Below are positions 36,193 to 45,077 of a DNA stretch of 64,000 nucleotides, piece by piece. Numbering within the stretch: the first letter of the stretch is position 1; each line of letters opens with the position of its first letter. The position numbers and the translations under genes were made by a program. The notes beneath the pieces were generated by a model. It was not told the origin of the DNA and searched no databases. It was given only the letters and a program-made list of their open reading frames with translations. The stretch comes from Paenirhodobacter hankyongi (GTDB lineage: Bacteria; Pseudomonadota; Alphaproteobacteria; Rhodobacterales; Rhodobacteraceae), in assembly GCF_003664585.1 (NCBI RefSeq), contig NZ_RCHI01000007.1, forward strand, positions 62,001 to 126,000, given 5' to 3'.

Positions 36193-37461
36193 ATGGCGAA
36201 CAATTCCGGCTCCGACAGCAAGAACACGCTCTATTGCTCGTTCTGCGGCAAGAGCCAGCACGAGGTGCGCAAGCTGATCGCGGGCCCGACCGTGTTCATC
36301 TGCGACGAATGCGTCGAGCTGTGCATGGACATCATCCGCGAGGAGACGAAGAGCTCGGGGCTCAAGTCGACCGACGGGGTGCCCACGCCGCGCGACATCT
36401 GCAAGGTGCTCGACGATTACGTGATCGGTCAGATGCATGCCAAGCGCGTGCTCTCGGTCGCGGTGCACAACCATTACAAGCGGCTGAACAACAGCGCGAA
36501 GTCCGACATCGAGCTGTCGAAGTCGAACATCCTGCTGATCGGCCCGACCGGCTGCGGCAAGACGCTGCTGGCGCAGACGCTGGCGCGCATCCTCGATGTG
36601 CCCTTTACCATGGCCGATGCGACGACGCTGACGGAGGCCGGCTATGTCGGCGAGGATGTCGAGAACATCATCCTGAAGCTGCTGCAGGCCAGCGAATACA
36701 ACGTCGAGCGGGCGCAGCGCGGCATCGTCTACATCGACGAGGTCGACAAGATCACCCGCAAGTCGGACAACCCCTCGATCACCCGCGACGTCTCGGGCGA
36801 GGGCGTGCAGCAGGCGCTCCTGAAGATCATGGAAGGCACCGTCGCCTCCGTGCCGCCGCAGGGCGGGCGCAAGCACCCGCAGCAGGAATTCCTGCAGGTC
36901 GACACGACGAACATCCTGTTCATCTGCGGCGGCGCCTTTGCCGGCCTCGACCGGATCATCGCGCAGCGCGGCAAGGGTTCGGCCATGGGCTTCGGCGCCG
37001 CGGTCAAGGGCCCCGACGAGCGCTCGGCGGGCGAGCTCTTCAAGGAGCTGGAACCCGAGGATCTGCTGAAGTTCGGCCTGATCCCGGAATTCGTCGGCCG
37101 TCTGCCGGTGATCGCCACGCTCGAGGATCTCGATGAAGAGGCGCTGGTCACCATCCTGACCGAGCCGAAGAACGCGCTGGTGAAGCAGTATCAGCGGCTC
37201 TTCGACATCGAGGGCGTGAAGCTGAGCTTCACCCCGGATGCGCTGAGCGCCATCGCCAAGCGCGCGATCAAGCGCAAGACCGGCGCGCGCGGGCTGCGCT
37301 CGATCATGGAAGACATCCTACTCGACACGATGTTCGAACTGCCGGGCATGACCGGCGTGCAGGAGGTCGTGGTGAACGAGGAGGCGGTCGAGACCGCCGA
37401 GGCGAAACCGCTGCTGATCTACGCGGAAAACGCGAAGAAAGAGCCGAAGAGCGCCGGCTGA
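36193..37461 (+). CDS. clpX: Clp protease ATPase subunit ClpX
   Basis: 422 aa AAA+ unfoldase. N-terminal zinc-binding domain CSFCGKS...CDECVELC (two CxxC pairs), Walker A GPTGCGKT, Walker B VYIDEVDK, the pore loop GYVGEDVE, the RKH-like and IGF-type tripeptide region ([13 protein letters not shown]) for ClpP docking, and sensor-2 GARGLRSI. Recognises ssrA-tagged and other substrates, unfolds them and feeds ClpP. Monocistronic-looking with terminators on both sides. Confidence 0.98.
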   Translation: MANNSGSDSKNTLYCSFCGKSQHEVRKLIAGPTVFICDECVELCMDIIREETKSSGLKSTDGVPTPRDICKVLDDYVIGQMHAKRVLSVAVHNHYKRLNNSAKSDIELSKSNILLIGPTGCGKTLLAQTLARILDVPFTMADATTLTEAGYVGEDVENIILKLLQASEYNVERAQRGIVYIDEVDKITRKSDNPSITRDVSGEGVQQALLKIMEGTVASVPPQGGRKHPQQEFLQVDTTNILFICGGAFAGLDRIIAQRGKGSAMGFGAAVKGPDERSAGELFKELEPEDLLKFGLIPEFVGRLPVIATLEDLDEEALVTILTEPKNALVKQYQRLFDIEGVKLSFTPDALSAIAKRAIKRKTGARGLRSIMEDILLDTMFELPGMTGVQEVVVNEEAVETAEAKPLLIYAENAKKEPKSAG

Positions 37462-37467
37462 GCGCAG

Positions 37468-37491
37468 GGGCGGGCAAAGGCCCGCCCTTTT
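37468..37491 (+). terminator. Intrinsic terminator after clpX
   Basis: GGGCGGGC and GCCCGCCC, 8-bp stem, AAAG loop, followed by TTTT. It begins 7 bp after the clpX stop. Confidence 0.88.
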
Positions 37492-37556
37492 CGCAAGCGG
37501 CTCTGGACCTTGCCGCGCAACTGGCTATAAACGGGCAAAAGCCCGCGGAGGATGGC

Positions 37557-37937
37557 ATGAACTTTCTGCTTCGCATTTTTACCTGGTGGAACCGGTCCCA
37601 GACCTCGGGGATCCGGCTGTTCACGGCCCGCAAGGGCGTGAAGGTGGGCGAGGACGCGGAAGGCAACGTCTATTACCAGACGGCCGACGGCAAGCGCCGC
37701 TGGGTGATCTACAACGGCGAGATCGAGGCGAGCCGGATTCCGCCGGAATGGCATGGCTGGATCCACTTCACCTGGGACGAGCCGCCGACCAAGGTCGCCG
37801 TCGCGCACAAGCCGTGGGAGCTGCCGCATCTGGCGAACCGCACCGGCACCGACGCGGCCTATGTTCCGGCGGGCTCGATTCGCCGCGACGCGCCGGTCGA
37901 GCGGCGCGATTACGAGGCCTGGCAGCCGGCCGAATGA
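37557..37937 (+). CDS. NADH dehydrogenase accessory subunit, NDUFA12/B17.2 family
   Basis: 126 aa. Homologue of mitochondrial complex I subunit NDUFA12: opening [24 protein letters not shown], then [36 protein letters not shown] and the C-terminal [12 protein letters not shown]. Alphaproteobacteria carry this supernumerary complex I subunit away from the nuo operon. A TATAAA box at 37526-37531 is a possible -10. It starts a likely unit with mlaD and the DUF2155 gene, in a layout I recall as conserved in Rhodobacterales. Confidence 0.95.
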   Translation: MNFLLRIFTWWNRSQTSGIRLFTARKGVKVGEDAEGNVYYQTADGKRRWVIYNGEIEASRIPPEWHGWIHFTWDEPPTKVAVAHKPWELPHLANRTGTDAAYVPAGSIRRDAPVERRDYEAWQPAE

Positions 37938-37973
37938 GGCCGGGCCCGGTCGGGCATCCCTGCGGGAGAGATC

Positions 37974-38474
37974 ATGAGCGAGAATCGCGTTGAAGTGCTG
38001 ACCGGGGCGGTCGTTCTGGCCGTCGCCGTCGGTTTCCTGTTCTGGGCCGGCAAGGGGCACAGCTTCGGCACCGCCGCGGGCAGCTATCCGCTGCATGCCT
38101 CCTTCCGCTCGGTCGAGGGCGTGACGCCGGGCACCGACGTGCGCATGGCAGGCGTCAAGATCGGCACCGTCACCGACATCCGGCTCGACACCAAGACCTT
38201 CTTTGCCGACACCACTGTGGCGATCAACAAGGGCGTCGAGCTGCCCGACGATTCGCAGATCATCGTGGCCTCGGAAGGGCTGATGGGCGGTTCGTTCATC
38301 GAGATCCTCCCGGGCGGCAGCGTCGACAATTTCGCCCCGGGCGACGAGATCCTCGATACCCAGGGCGCGGTTTCGACGCTTGGCCTGCTGATGAAATTCG
38401 TCGGCGGTGGCGCGGACAAACCCAAGGACGCGACCGGCACCGATGCCGGCGCCGATCCCGGGGCCGTGCAATGA
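37974..38474 (+). CDS. mlaD: Phospholipid transport protein MlaD (MCE domain)
   Basis: 166 aa. A single N-terminal membrane helix (about 9-27) anchors a periplasmic MCE domain: HASFRSVEGVTPGTDVRMAGVKIGTVTDI and LMGGSFIEILPGG. MlaD carries phospholipids between inner and outer membranes as part of MlaFEDB, whose other subunits are not in the window. Low-complexity C-terminus. Stop and the next start overlap (ATGA). Confidence 0.93.
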   Translation: MSENRVEVLTGAVVLAVAVGFLFWAGKGHSFGTAAGSYPLHASFRSVEGVTPGTDVRMAGVKIGTVTDIRLDTKTFFADTTVAINKGVELPDDSQIIVASEGLMGGSFIEILPGGSVDNFAPGDEILDTQGAVSTLGLLMKFVGGGADKPKDATGTDAGADPGAVQ

Positions 38475-38848
38475 TCGCGCCCCTGCGCGCCGCGGTGCTG
38501 GCCCTTGCGCTTGGCGCGACGGCGGCCGTTGCGCAGGATGCGGCCGACGGGTTGGCCGAAGCGAATGGCGCGGTGCTGCGCGGGCTCGACAAGGTCTCGG
38601 CGACCTCGTCGGACATCGTGCTGTCGGTCGGCCAGACCGTCGATTTCGGCCATCTCAAGGTGACGCTGAAGGAATGCCGCTATCCGGCGGATGACCCCTC
38701 GTCGAACGCCTATGCCTATCTCGTCATCACCGATCCGAATGCCGCGCAGCCGGTCTTCGAGGGCTGGATGATCGCCGACAGCCCGGCGCTTTCGGCGCTC
38801 GACCACCAGCGCTATGACGTCTGGGTCATGCGCTGCAAGACCGACTGA
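38471..38848 (+). CDS. DUF2155 exported protein
   Basis: 125 aa. Signal peptide MIAPLRAAVLALALGATAAVAQ, then GAVLRGLDKVSATSSDIVLSVGQ and the family core FGHLKVTLKECRYPADDPSSNAYAYL ... VFEGWMIADSPALSALDHQRYDVWVMRC. Two Cys residues could form a disulfide. Function unknown; co-occurs with mlaD and NDUFA12. Its last 37 bp overlap the end of the convergent aat gene, so both C-termini are encoded by the same DNA. Confidence 0.93.
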   Translation: MIAPLRAAVLALALGATAAVAQDAADGLAEANGAVLRGLDKVSATSSDIVLSVGQTVDFGHLKVTLKECRYPADDPSSNAYAYLVITDPNAAQPVFEGWMIADSPALSALDHQRYDVWVMRCKTD

Positions 38849-39450
38849 GCATCGGGCACCGGCACGGCGGTGAAATCCGCAGTGTGGCTCAGCGCCTCGG
38901 CCAGCCGGCGGCGATACTCGAGCCGGGGGATCTCGACCCCACCCAGGCTTGCCAGATGCGGCGTCAGATATTGCGTGTCGAAGAGGGAAAACCCGCTCTG
39001 CCGCAGCCGGTCGACGGTGTAGGTCAGCGCCACCTTCGAGGCATCGGGCACGCGCGAGAACATGCTCTCGCCGAAGAAGGCACCGCCCAGCGTCACCCCG
39101 AACACGCCGCCGACCAGCGCCTCGCCGCGCCAGACCTCGAGCGAATGCGCATACCCCATCGCGAAGAGCGCGTCGTAGAGGGTGAAGAGCGGGGCGTTGA
39201 TCCAGGTTTCCTCGCGCGCCGCGCAGGCCTCGACCACCGCACGAAAGGCGGTGTCGATGCGGATCTCGAAGCCGCCGCGGCGGATCGTGCGGGCAAGCGA
39301 GCGCGAGACGTGGAAACCGTCGAGCGGCAGGATGCCGCGGGCGCGGGGCTCGAACCAGAACAGCTCCGGATCGTCGCGGCTTTGCGCCATCGGGAAGATG
39401 CCCCGGGCATAGCCCGAAAGCAGCATTCCTGCCGTCAGTTCCTGCGCCAT
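38812..39450 (-). CDS. aat: Leucyl/phenylalanyl-tRNA-protein transferase
   Basis: 212 aa. Adds Leu or Phe to proteins with N-terminal Arg or Lys, marking them for ClpS/ClpAP (bacterial N-end rule). Seen: LLSGYARGIFPMAQSRDDPELFWFEP, the SRSLARTIRRGGFEIRID segment, GGVFGVTLGGAFFGESMFSR and DTQYLTPHLASLGGVEIPR. Length is normal. Located downstream of accB-accC but separated by a terminator. The last 37 bp overlap the DUF2155 gene on the other strand. Confidence 0.96.
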   Translation of the reverse strand: MAQELTAGMLLSGYARGIFPMAQSRDDPELFWFEPRARGILPLDGFHVSRSLARTIRRGGFEIRIDTAFRAVVEACAAREETWINAPLFTLYDALFAMGYAHSLEVWRGEALVGGVFGVTLGGAFFGESMFSRVPDASKVALTYTVDRLRQSGFSLFDTQYLTPHLASLGGVEIPRLEYRRRLAEALSHTADFTAVPVPDAQSVLQRMTQTS

Positions 39451-39515
39451 CGCATCCCCCCGCGTTGCCCCTGCACAATGGGCCGGAATCGGGGCGGGTT
39501 CAAACGGGTTCGCGC

Positions 39516-39543
39516 AAAGAAAAACGCCCCCTTGCGGGGGCGT
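39516..39543 (-). terminator. Intrinsic terminator of accB-accC
   Basis: On the minus strand ACGCCCCC/GGGGGCGT (8 bp, loop GCAA) is followed by TTTTTCTTT. It lies 23 bp past the accC stop and before the aat start. Confidence 0.88.
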
Positions 39544-39565
39544 CTCATGGTCTTTGGCGGATCGC

Positions 39566-40912
39566 TCAGCCGTAGGTCTTCTTCAGCCACTTCTCGAGCC
39601 AGTGGATCGAGTAGTCGCCCTTCAGGATGTCGGGCTCCTGCAGCAGCGCGGTGAACAGCGGCACCGTGGTGTCGACGCCATCGACGATCAGCTCGCTCAG
39701 CGCGCGGCTGAGACGCGCCAACGCCTCCTGCCGGTCACGCCCGTGCACGATCAGCTTGCCGATCAGGCTGTCGTAATAGGGCGGGATCTTGTAGCCGTCA
39801 TAGAGTGCCGAGTCGACGCGCACGCCCAGACCGCCCGGGGCGTGATACTGGGTGATGCGGCCGGGGCAGGGGGCGAAGTTCGGCATCCGCTCGGCGTTGA
39901 TCCGGACCTCGATCGCGGCGCCGCGGATCTTCAGGTCTTCCTGACGGAATTCCATCTTCTCGCCGGCTGCGACGCGGATCTGTTCGCGCACGAGATCGAC
40001 GCCGAAGATCGCCTCGGTCACCGGATGTTCCACCTGCAGGCGGGTGTTCATCTCGATGAAGTAGAACTCGCCGTCCTCGAACAGGAACTCGATCGTGCCG
40101 GCGCCGGAGTAGCCGAGTTGCGCCATCGCGTCGGCGCAGATCTTGCCGATCTTGGTGCGCTGCTCGGGGGTGATGATGGGGCCGGGGGCCTCTTCCAGCA
40201 CCTTCTGGTGGCGGCGCTGCAGCGAGCAGTCGCGCTCGCCCAGATGCACGGCGCGGCCCTTGCCGTCGCCGAAGACCTGGATCTCGATGTGACGCGGCTT
40301 CTGGAGATATTTCTCCATGTAGACCTCGTCATTGCCGAAGGCGGCCTTGGCCTCGGAACGCGCGGTGCGGAAGGCGATCTCGAGGTCGGCCTCGGTCTCG
40401 GCGACCTTCATGCCACGCCCGCCGCCGCCGGCGGTGGCCTTGATGATCACCGGATAGCCGATCTCGGCCGCGGTGCGCTTGGCCTCGTCGACGTCATGCA
40501 CGCCACCGGCCGAGCCCGGAACCACCGGGATGCCCAGCTTCTTCGCGGTTTCCTTGGCGGTGATCTTGTCGCCCATGATGCGGATATGTTCCGCCGAGGG
40601 GCCGATGAAGGTGATGCCGTGATCCTCGAGCACCTGCACGAAGTTCGCGTTTTCCGAAAGGAAGCCATAGCCCGGGTGGATCGCCTGGGCGCCGGTGATC
40701 TCGCAGGCGGCGACGATCGCCGGGATCGAGAGATAGCTCTCGGAGGACGGCGGCGGCCCGATGCAGACGCTTTCGTCGGCCATGCGCACATGCATGGCGT
40801 CGGCGTCTGCGGTCGAGTGCACCGCGACCGAGGCGATCCCCATCTCGCGGCAGGCGCGGATCACCCGCAGGGCGATCTCGCCCCGGTTGGCGATCAGGAT
40901 CTTGTCGAACAT
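39566..40912 (-). CDS. accC: Acetyl-CoA carboxylase, biotin carboxylase subunit
   Basis: 448 aa ATP-grasp enzyme that carboxylates the biotin of AccB with bicarbonate and ATP, the first step of fatty-acid synthesis. Seen: [20 protein letters not shown] opening, [13 protein letters not shown], the glycine-rich loop [46 protein letters not shown] and [13 protein letters not shown]. Start set at 40912 because GAGGG lies eight bases before it; ATG 40918 is too close to it. Confidence 0.98.
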   Translation of the reverse strand: MFDKILIANRGEIALRVIRACREMGIASVAVHSTADADAMHVRMADESVCIGPPPSSESYLSIPAIVAACEITGAQAIHPGYGFLSENANFVQVLEDHGITFIGPSAEHIRIMGDKITAKETAKKLGIPVVPGSAGGVHDVDEAKRTAAEIGYPVIIKATAGGGGRGMKVAETEADLEIAFRTARSEAKAAFGNDEVYMEKYLQKPRHIEIQVFGDGKGRAVHLGERDCSLQRRHQKVLEEAPGPIITPEQRTKIGKICADAMAQLGYSGAGTIEFLFEDGEFYFIEMNTRLQVEHPVTEAIFGVDLVREQIRVAAGEKMEFRQEDLKIRGAAIEVRINAERMPNFAPCPGRITQYHAPGGLGVRVDSALYDGYKIPPYYDSLIGKLIVHGRDRQEALARLSRALSELIVDGVDTTVPLFTALLQEPDILKGDYSIHWLEKWLKKTYG

Positions 40913-40922
40913 GGGCATGCCC

Positions 40923-41414
40923 TCACTCGACGATCATCAGCGCCGAGCCGTATTCGACCGGCGTGCCGTCGTCGACGAGGATGCGCTTGACCGTGCCCGA
41001 ATGCGGCGCCGGGATGTGGTTCATCGTCTTCATCGCCTCGACGATCAGCAGGGTCTGGCCTTCCTTGACCGTGTCGCCGACCTTGACGAAGGCATTGGCG
41101 CCAGGTTCCGGCGCCAGATAGGCGGTGCCGACCATCGGCGAGGTCACGGCGCCAGGCAGCGAGGCCGGATCGGCATCGGCCACGGCGGCGGGGGCGGCGG
41201 GGGCTGCAACCGCAACCGGCGCGGCGGCGGGGGCCGCGTAGACGGGGGCGGGGGCCGCGGCGATCACCGTCGCCTGCTTCACCACGCGCACTTCGAGGCT
41301 GTCATCCTCGCCGTATTCCCGCACAACCGAGATTTCGGTGAGGTCGTTGCTGTTCAGGAGCTCGGCGAGCGCCTGAATGAAAGCCACGTCGTTTTCATGG
41401 GATTGTTTGGTCAT
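40923..41414 (-). CDS. accB: Biotin carboxyl carrier protein
   Basis: 163 aa. Carries the biotin for acetyl-CoA carboxylase. N-terminal dimerisation region, an Ala/Pro-rich linker (about 50-80), then the biotinyl domain (about 88-163) with the biotinylation motif EAMKTMNHI and the thumb region [16 protein letters not shown]. Followed 10 bp later by accC, which makes one operon. Confidence 0.97.
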   Translation of the reverse strand: MTKQSHENDVAFIQALAELLNSNDLTEISVVREYGEDDSLEVRVVKQATVIAAAPAPVYAAPAAAPVAVAAPAAPAAVADADPASLPGAVTSPMVGTAYLAPEPGANAFVKVGDTVKEGQTLLIVEAMKTMNHIPAPHSGTVKRILVDDGTPVEYGSALMIVE

Positions 41415-41552
41415 GCCGTCCTCAAAGGATGCTGTCAGGTTCTGGTCGGCCCGGTCGTTTGGTGCCGGGCGCCCCGGTATCAGGACCGCCTTATACGCCA
41501 GCCGGGCCGGGGAGGAAAGCGCGAACGACTGACGCGGCGGCAGGCCGGAGCC

Positions 41553-41573
41553 GGGCGATTTCGCCCTTTTTTT
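41553..41573 (+). terminator. Orphan plus-strand intrinsic terminator in the accB-preT spacer
   Basis: GGGCGA and TCGCCC form a 5-6 bp stem followed by seven T residues (41567-41573). Neighbouring accB is on the minus strand and preT begins at 41706, so no annotated plus-strand gene ends here. It could terminate a small RNA starting in 41415-41550 or attenuate a long preT leader. Confidence 0.55.
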
Positions 41574-41636
41574 CGGCGATGACGCGCCGGCTGCCTTGCG
41601 CGCGGGCAAATGCGCCCGGATGCGGCGGCGCGGCGT

Positions 41637-41656
41637 ATTTTACCACTTGATAAAAT
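41637..41656. promoter_or_regulatory. AT-rich near-palindrome, RutR-like operator before preTA
   Basis: ATTTTACCACTTGATAAAAT (16 of 20 symmetric positions). Its core matches 11 of the 14 defined bases of the Escherichia coli RutR consensus TTGACCA-N2-TGGTCAA. It is about 50 bp upstream of preT. Two RutR-like regulators are encoded nearby. Confidence 0.5.
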
Positions 41657-41705
41657 TTTTGCCCGTGCAAGCGTGGGGACAATAACAAAGCCAGGGAGGT
41701 CCAAG

Positions 41706-43043
41706 GTGACCAACAGCCAGTTCACGCCCGGGGTCGCGCCCGGGCGGCTTTCGCCCGAGCGCTATGCGGCGAATTTCCAGGATGTCGCGCCGCCGCTCAC
41801 CGCCCATGCGGCCGCGGTGGCGGCGGATCGGTGCTATTTCTGCCATGACGCGCCCTGCGCCACGGCCTGCCCGACGACGATCGACATTCCGCTCTTCATC
41901 CGGCAGATCGCGACCGGCACGCCCGAGGCGGCGGCGAAGACGATCTTCTCGCAAAACATCCTCGGCGGCATGTGCGCCCGCGTCTGCCCGACCGAGACCC
42001 TGTGCGAGGGCGCCTGCGTGCGGATGGAGGCCGAGGGCAAGCCGGTCGAGATCGGCCTGCTGCAGCGCTTTGCCACCGATACGCTGCTGGAGAAGCAGGG
42101 CCATCCCTTCACCGCCGGCGCCCCCACCGGGCACTCGGTCGCGGTGGTGGGCGGCGGGCCCGCGGGGCTTGCCTGTGCGCACCGTCTTGCGCTCAAGGGC
42201 CACAAGGTGACGATCTACGAGGCAAAGCCGAAGCTGGGCGGGCTCGATGAATACGGCATCGCCGCCTACAAGGCGCCCGAGGATTTCGCCGCGCGCGAGG
42301 TCGCCTGGCTGTTGCAGGTGGGCGGCATCGAGGTGGTGACGAACTGGGCGCTCGGCCGGGCGGGCGATGGCACGCTCGACGATCTTCTGGGCCGGCACGA
42401 CGCCGTCTTCCTGGGCATCGGGTTGTCGGGCGTGAACGCGCTGAGCCTGCCGGGGGGCGAGCTTGCGACGCCGGCGACCGAGTTCATCGCGGCGCTGCGG
42501 CAGGCCGACGACCTTGCCACCCTGCCGGTCGGGCGCAAGGTGGTGGTGATCGGCGGCGGCATGACCGCGGTCGATGCGGCGGTGCAGGCAAAGCTTCTGG
42601 GCGCCGAGACCTCGACCATCGTCTATCGCCGCGCGCAGGCCGAGATGCCGGCCTCGGTGCACGAGCAGGAGCACGCCGCGACGCATGGCGTGCGGATCAT
42701 CTGCAACGCCGCGCCGGTGGCGATCCATGCCGTCGCGGGCGGGCTCGAGGTCGAGTTCGCGCGCACCGAGACCGGCGGCGCCGGGCTGCGGATGCTCGAC
42801 GACACCTTCCGGCTGAAGGCGGATCAGGTGCTCTCGGCGATCGGCCAGACGCTTGGCGCGCTGCCCGAGGGGGTTAAGACGGCCGGGCCGAAGATCGGCA
42901 CCGACGGGGCAGGGCGCACGAGTCTTGCGCGGGTCTGGGCGGGCGGCGACTGCGCGCCCGCGGGCGAGGACCTGACGGTGAATGCCGTCGCGCAGGGGCG
43001 CGATGCGGCCGAAGACATCCACTCTTTCCTGATGGGGGCCTGA
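41706..43043 (+). CDS. preT: NAD-dependent dihydropyrimidine dehydrogenase, subunit PreT
   Basis: 445 aa. With PreA reduces uracil and thymine to their dihydro forms (or the reverse). Like the small subunit of glutamate synthase it has N-terminal Fe-S cysteines (CYFCHDAPCATACPT and MCARVCPTETLCEGAC) then two nucleotide-binding folds: VAVVGGGPAGLACAHRLA and VVVIGGGMTAVDAA, and a C-terminal GGDCAP FAD motif. GTG start at 41706, with GGGAGG seven bases upstream. preA follows at 3 bp. Confidence 0.95.
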   Translation: MTNSQFTPGVAPGRLSPERYAANFQDVAPPLTAHAAAVAADRCYFCHDAPCATACPTTIDIPLFIRQIATGTPEAAAKTIFSQNILGGMCARVCPTETLCEGACVRMEAEGKPVEIGLLQRFATDTLLEKQGHPFTAGAPTGHSVAVVGGGPAGLACAHRLALKGHKVTIYEAKPKLGGLDEYGIAAYKAPEDFAAREVAWLLQVGGIEVVTNWALGRAGDGTLDDLLGRHDAVFLGIGLSGVNALSLPGGELATPATEFIAALRQADDLATLPVGRKVVVIGGGMTAVDAAVQAKLLGAETSTIVYRRAQAEMPASVHEQEHAATHGVRIICNAAPVAIHAVAGGLEVEFARTETGGAGLRMLDDTFRLKADQVLSAIGQTLGALPEGVKTAGPKIGTDGAGRTSLARVWAGGDCAPAGEDLTVNAVAQGRDAAEDIHSFLMGA

Positions 43044-43046
43044 CAG

Positions 43047-44366
43047 ATGGCGGACCTGCGCAGCAACTTCATCGGCATCAAGTCGCCGAACCCGTTCTGG
43101 CTCGCCTCGGCGCCGCCGACCGACAAGGAATACAACGTCCGCCGCGCCTATGAGGCGGGCTGGGGCGGCGTCGTGTGGAAGACCCTCGGCGCCGAGGGGC
43201 CGCCCGTCGTCAACGTCTCGGGGCCGCGCTATGGCGTGATCTATGGCGGCGACCGGCGGGTGATGGGGATCAACAACATCGAGCTGATCACCGACCGCCC
43301 GCTCGAGGTCAACCTGCGCGAGATCAAGTCGGTCAAGCGCGACTATCCCGACCGGGCGCTCGTCGTGTCGCTGATGGTGCCCTGCGACGAGGAGAGCTGG
43401 AAGGCGATCCTCGCCCATGTCGAGGACACCGGCGCCGACGGGGTCGAGCTGAACTTCGGCTGCCCGCATGGCATGGCCGAGCGCGGCATGGGCTCGGCGG
43501 TGGGGCAGGTGCCCGAATACATCGAGATGGTGACCCGCTGGGTGAAGCAATATTCGCGCATGCCCTGCATCGTGAAGCTGACGCCCAACGTGACCTCGAT
43601 CCTGCCGCCGGCGCTCGCCGCCAAGCGCGGCGGGGCGGATGCGGTCAGCCTGATCAACACGGTGAAATCGGTGACCTCGGTCAATCTCGACGATTTCTGC
43701 CCCGAGCCGATGATCGACGGCAAGGGCACGCATGGCGGCTATTGCGGCCCGGCGGTGAAGCCGATCGCGCTGAACATGGTGGGCGAGATCGCGCGCTATG
43801 CCGAAACCCGCGGCCTGCCGATCTCGGGCATCGGCGGCGTCACTACCTGGCGCGACGCGGCCGAGTTCCTGGCGATGGGGGCGGGCAACGTGCAGGTCTG
43901 CACCGCGGCGATGACCTATGGCTTCAAGGTGGTGCAGGAGATGATCTCGGGCCTGTCGGACTACATGGACAGGAAGGGCTTCACCTCGGTCGAGGAGATC
44001 GTCGGGCGCGCGGTGCCGAATTTCTCGGAATGGCAGCACCTGAACCTGAACCACGTCACCAAGGCGGTGATCGACCAGGAGGACTGCATCAAGTGCGGGC
44101 GCTGCTATGCCGCCTGCGAGGACACCTCGCACCAGGCGATCGCCATGGGCGAGGATCGCACCTTCACCGTGAAGGACGAGGAATGCGTCGCCTGCAACCT
44201 CTGCGTCGATGTCTGTCCGGTCGATTGCATCAGCATGAAGACCCTGCCGCTTGGCACGGTGGACCCGCGCACCGGGCGCAAGGTTGCGCCCTATGCGAAC
44301 TGGACGACCCATCCGAACAACCCGGGGTCGTCGAACTACACCTGCGGCATCACCGCCGCGGAGTGA
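43047..44366 (+). CDS. preA: NAD-dependent dihydropyrimidine dehydrogenase, subunit PreA
   Basis: 439 aa. FMN TIM barrel (1 to about 330) with NPFWLASAPPTDKEYN, the catalytic loop NFGCPHGMAERGMG with its Cys, and ISGIGGVTTWRDAAEF, then a two-[4Fe-4S] ferredoxin domain (CIKCGRCYAAC and CVACNLCVDVCPVDC). Together with PreT performs the first step of reductive pyrimidine breakdown. Converges on an unrecognised minus-strand gene. Confidence 0.96.
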   Translation: MADLRSNFIGIKSPNPFWLASAPPTDKEYNVRRAYEAGWGGVVWKTLGAEGPPVVNVSGPRYGVIYGGDRRVMGINNIELITDRPLEVNLREIKSVKRDYPDRALVVSLMVPCDEESWKAILAHVEDTGADGVELNFGCPHGMAERGMGSAVGQVPEYIEMVTRWVKQYSRMPCIVKLTPNVTSILPPALAAKRGGADAVSLINTVKSVTSVNLDDFCPEPMIDGKGTHGGYCGPAVKPIALNMVGEIARYAETRGLPISGIGGVTTWRDAAEFLAMGAGNVQVCTAAMTYGFKVVQEMISGLSDYMDRKGFTSVEEIVGRAVPNFSEWQHLNLNHVTKAVIDQEDCIKCGRCYAACEDTSHQAIAMGEDRTFTVKDEECVACNLCVDVCPVDCISMKTLPLGTVDPRTGRKVAPYANWTTHPNNPGSSNYTCGITAAE

Positions 44367-44372
44367 CCGCGA

Positions 44373-44972
44373 TCAGCGCGTCACGTCGAGGCTCGGCCCC
44401 GGCGTGGCGGCGCCCCTGACCTCGGCCCCGAGCGGCCAGGCGCCCTGCGGCACGACCGCGGGGCGCTCGTCTGACGGTGCGGCGGCGCCGGTCGCCTGCG
44501 TCAGCGCGACGGCGGCCCGCGTCGGATCGGCCTGCACCTCTCCGGCGGCAGCGACGTCCTCGCCCGGGCTTGCCCCGGCGGCGATATCCTCGGCCTGCAG
44601 CCGGCCGGGGCCGGCGCGCAGCGCGGCCGCCTGTGCCTCGAGTGGCGTGACCTCGAAGGCCGGGGGCGGCCCTGTCGGCGCGTCGGGGTCCGGCGCGGCC
44701 TCGATCCGTGGCACGATGGCGGGGGCGCCGGCGCGCCCGGTCTCGCTGTCGTCGCCCCCGGGCGTGTCCGCGCCGGCCTGCCGCGACAGCAGCCGCAGCT
44801 GCGCCAGAAACTCCCTGCCATTGCCGGTGTCGACATTCGCGCTCATCCCGCCCGCGGTGTCGGCGGTGATGCTGGCCGCCTCGACCGTCGTGGCGGGGGC
44901 GGCCTTCGGTGCTGCCGGAACCAGCTGCGGCGACCAGCCGATCTGGGGCAGCATTCCGGAAATCCGGTCCAT
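44373..44972 (-). CDS. Low-complexity hypothetical protein
   Basis: 199 aa, not recognised. Very rich in Ala, Pro, Gly and acidic residues, without signal peptide, membrane segment or Cys. Only one stretch (about 52-66, GREFLAQLRLLSRQAG) looks like an amphipathic helix. A GAGGAGA ribosome site fixes the ATG at 44972. It could be largely disordered. The codon third-position pattern seems normal, so it is plausibly expressed. No function is offered. Confidence 0.55.
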   Translation of the reverse strand: MDRISGMLPQIGWSPQLVPAAPKAAPATTVEAASITADTAGGMSANVDTGNGREFLAQLRLLSRQAGADTPGGDDSETGRAGAPAIVPRIEAAPDPDAPTGPPPAFEVTPLEAQAAALRAGPGRLQAEDIAAGASPGEDVAAAGEVQADPTRAAVALTQATGAAAPSDERPAVVPQGAWPLGAEVRGAATPGPSLDVTR

Positions 44973-45077
44973 TCCAAATCTCCTCGCCCAATTCCCCCAC
45001 AGACTCACTGTGCTCCGCCGGGGTTATCCAAGCGTAAATCCGGGGCGGTAAATTCTACGAATGAGTTAACGGGGCGC

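Noticed and set aside
41640-44312. A 890-codon open frame antisense to preT-preA
   Set aside because: The preT/preA cysteine clusters and nucleotide-binding motifs prove the plus strand is the coding one.
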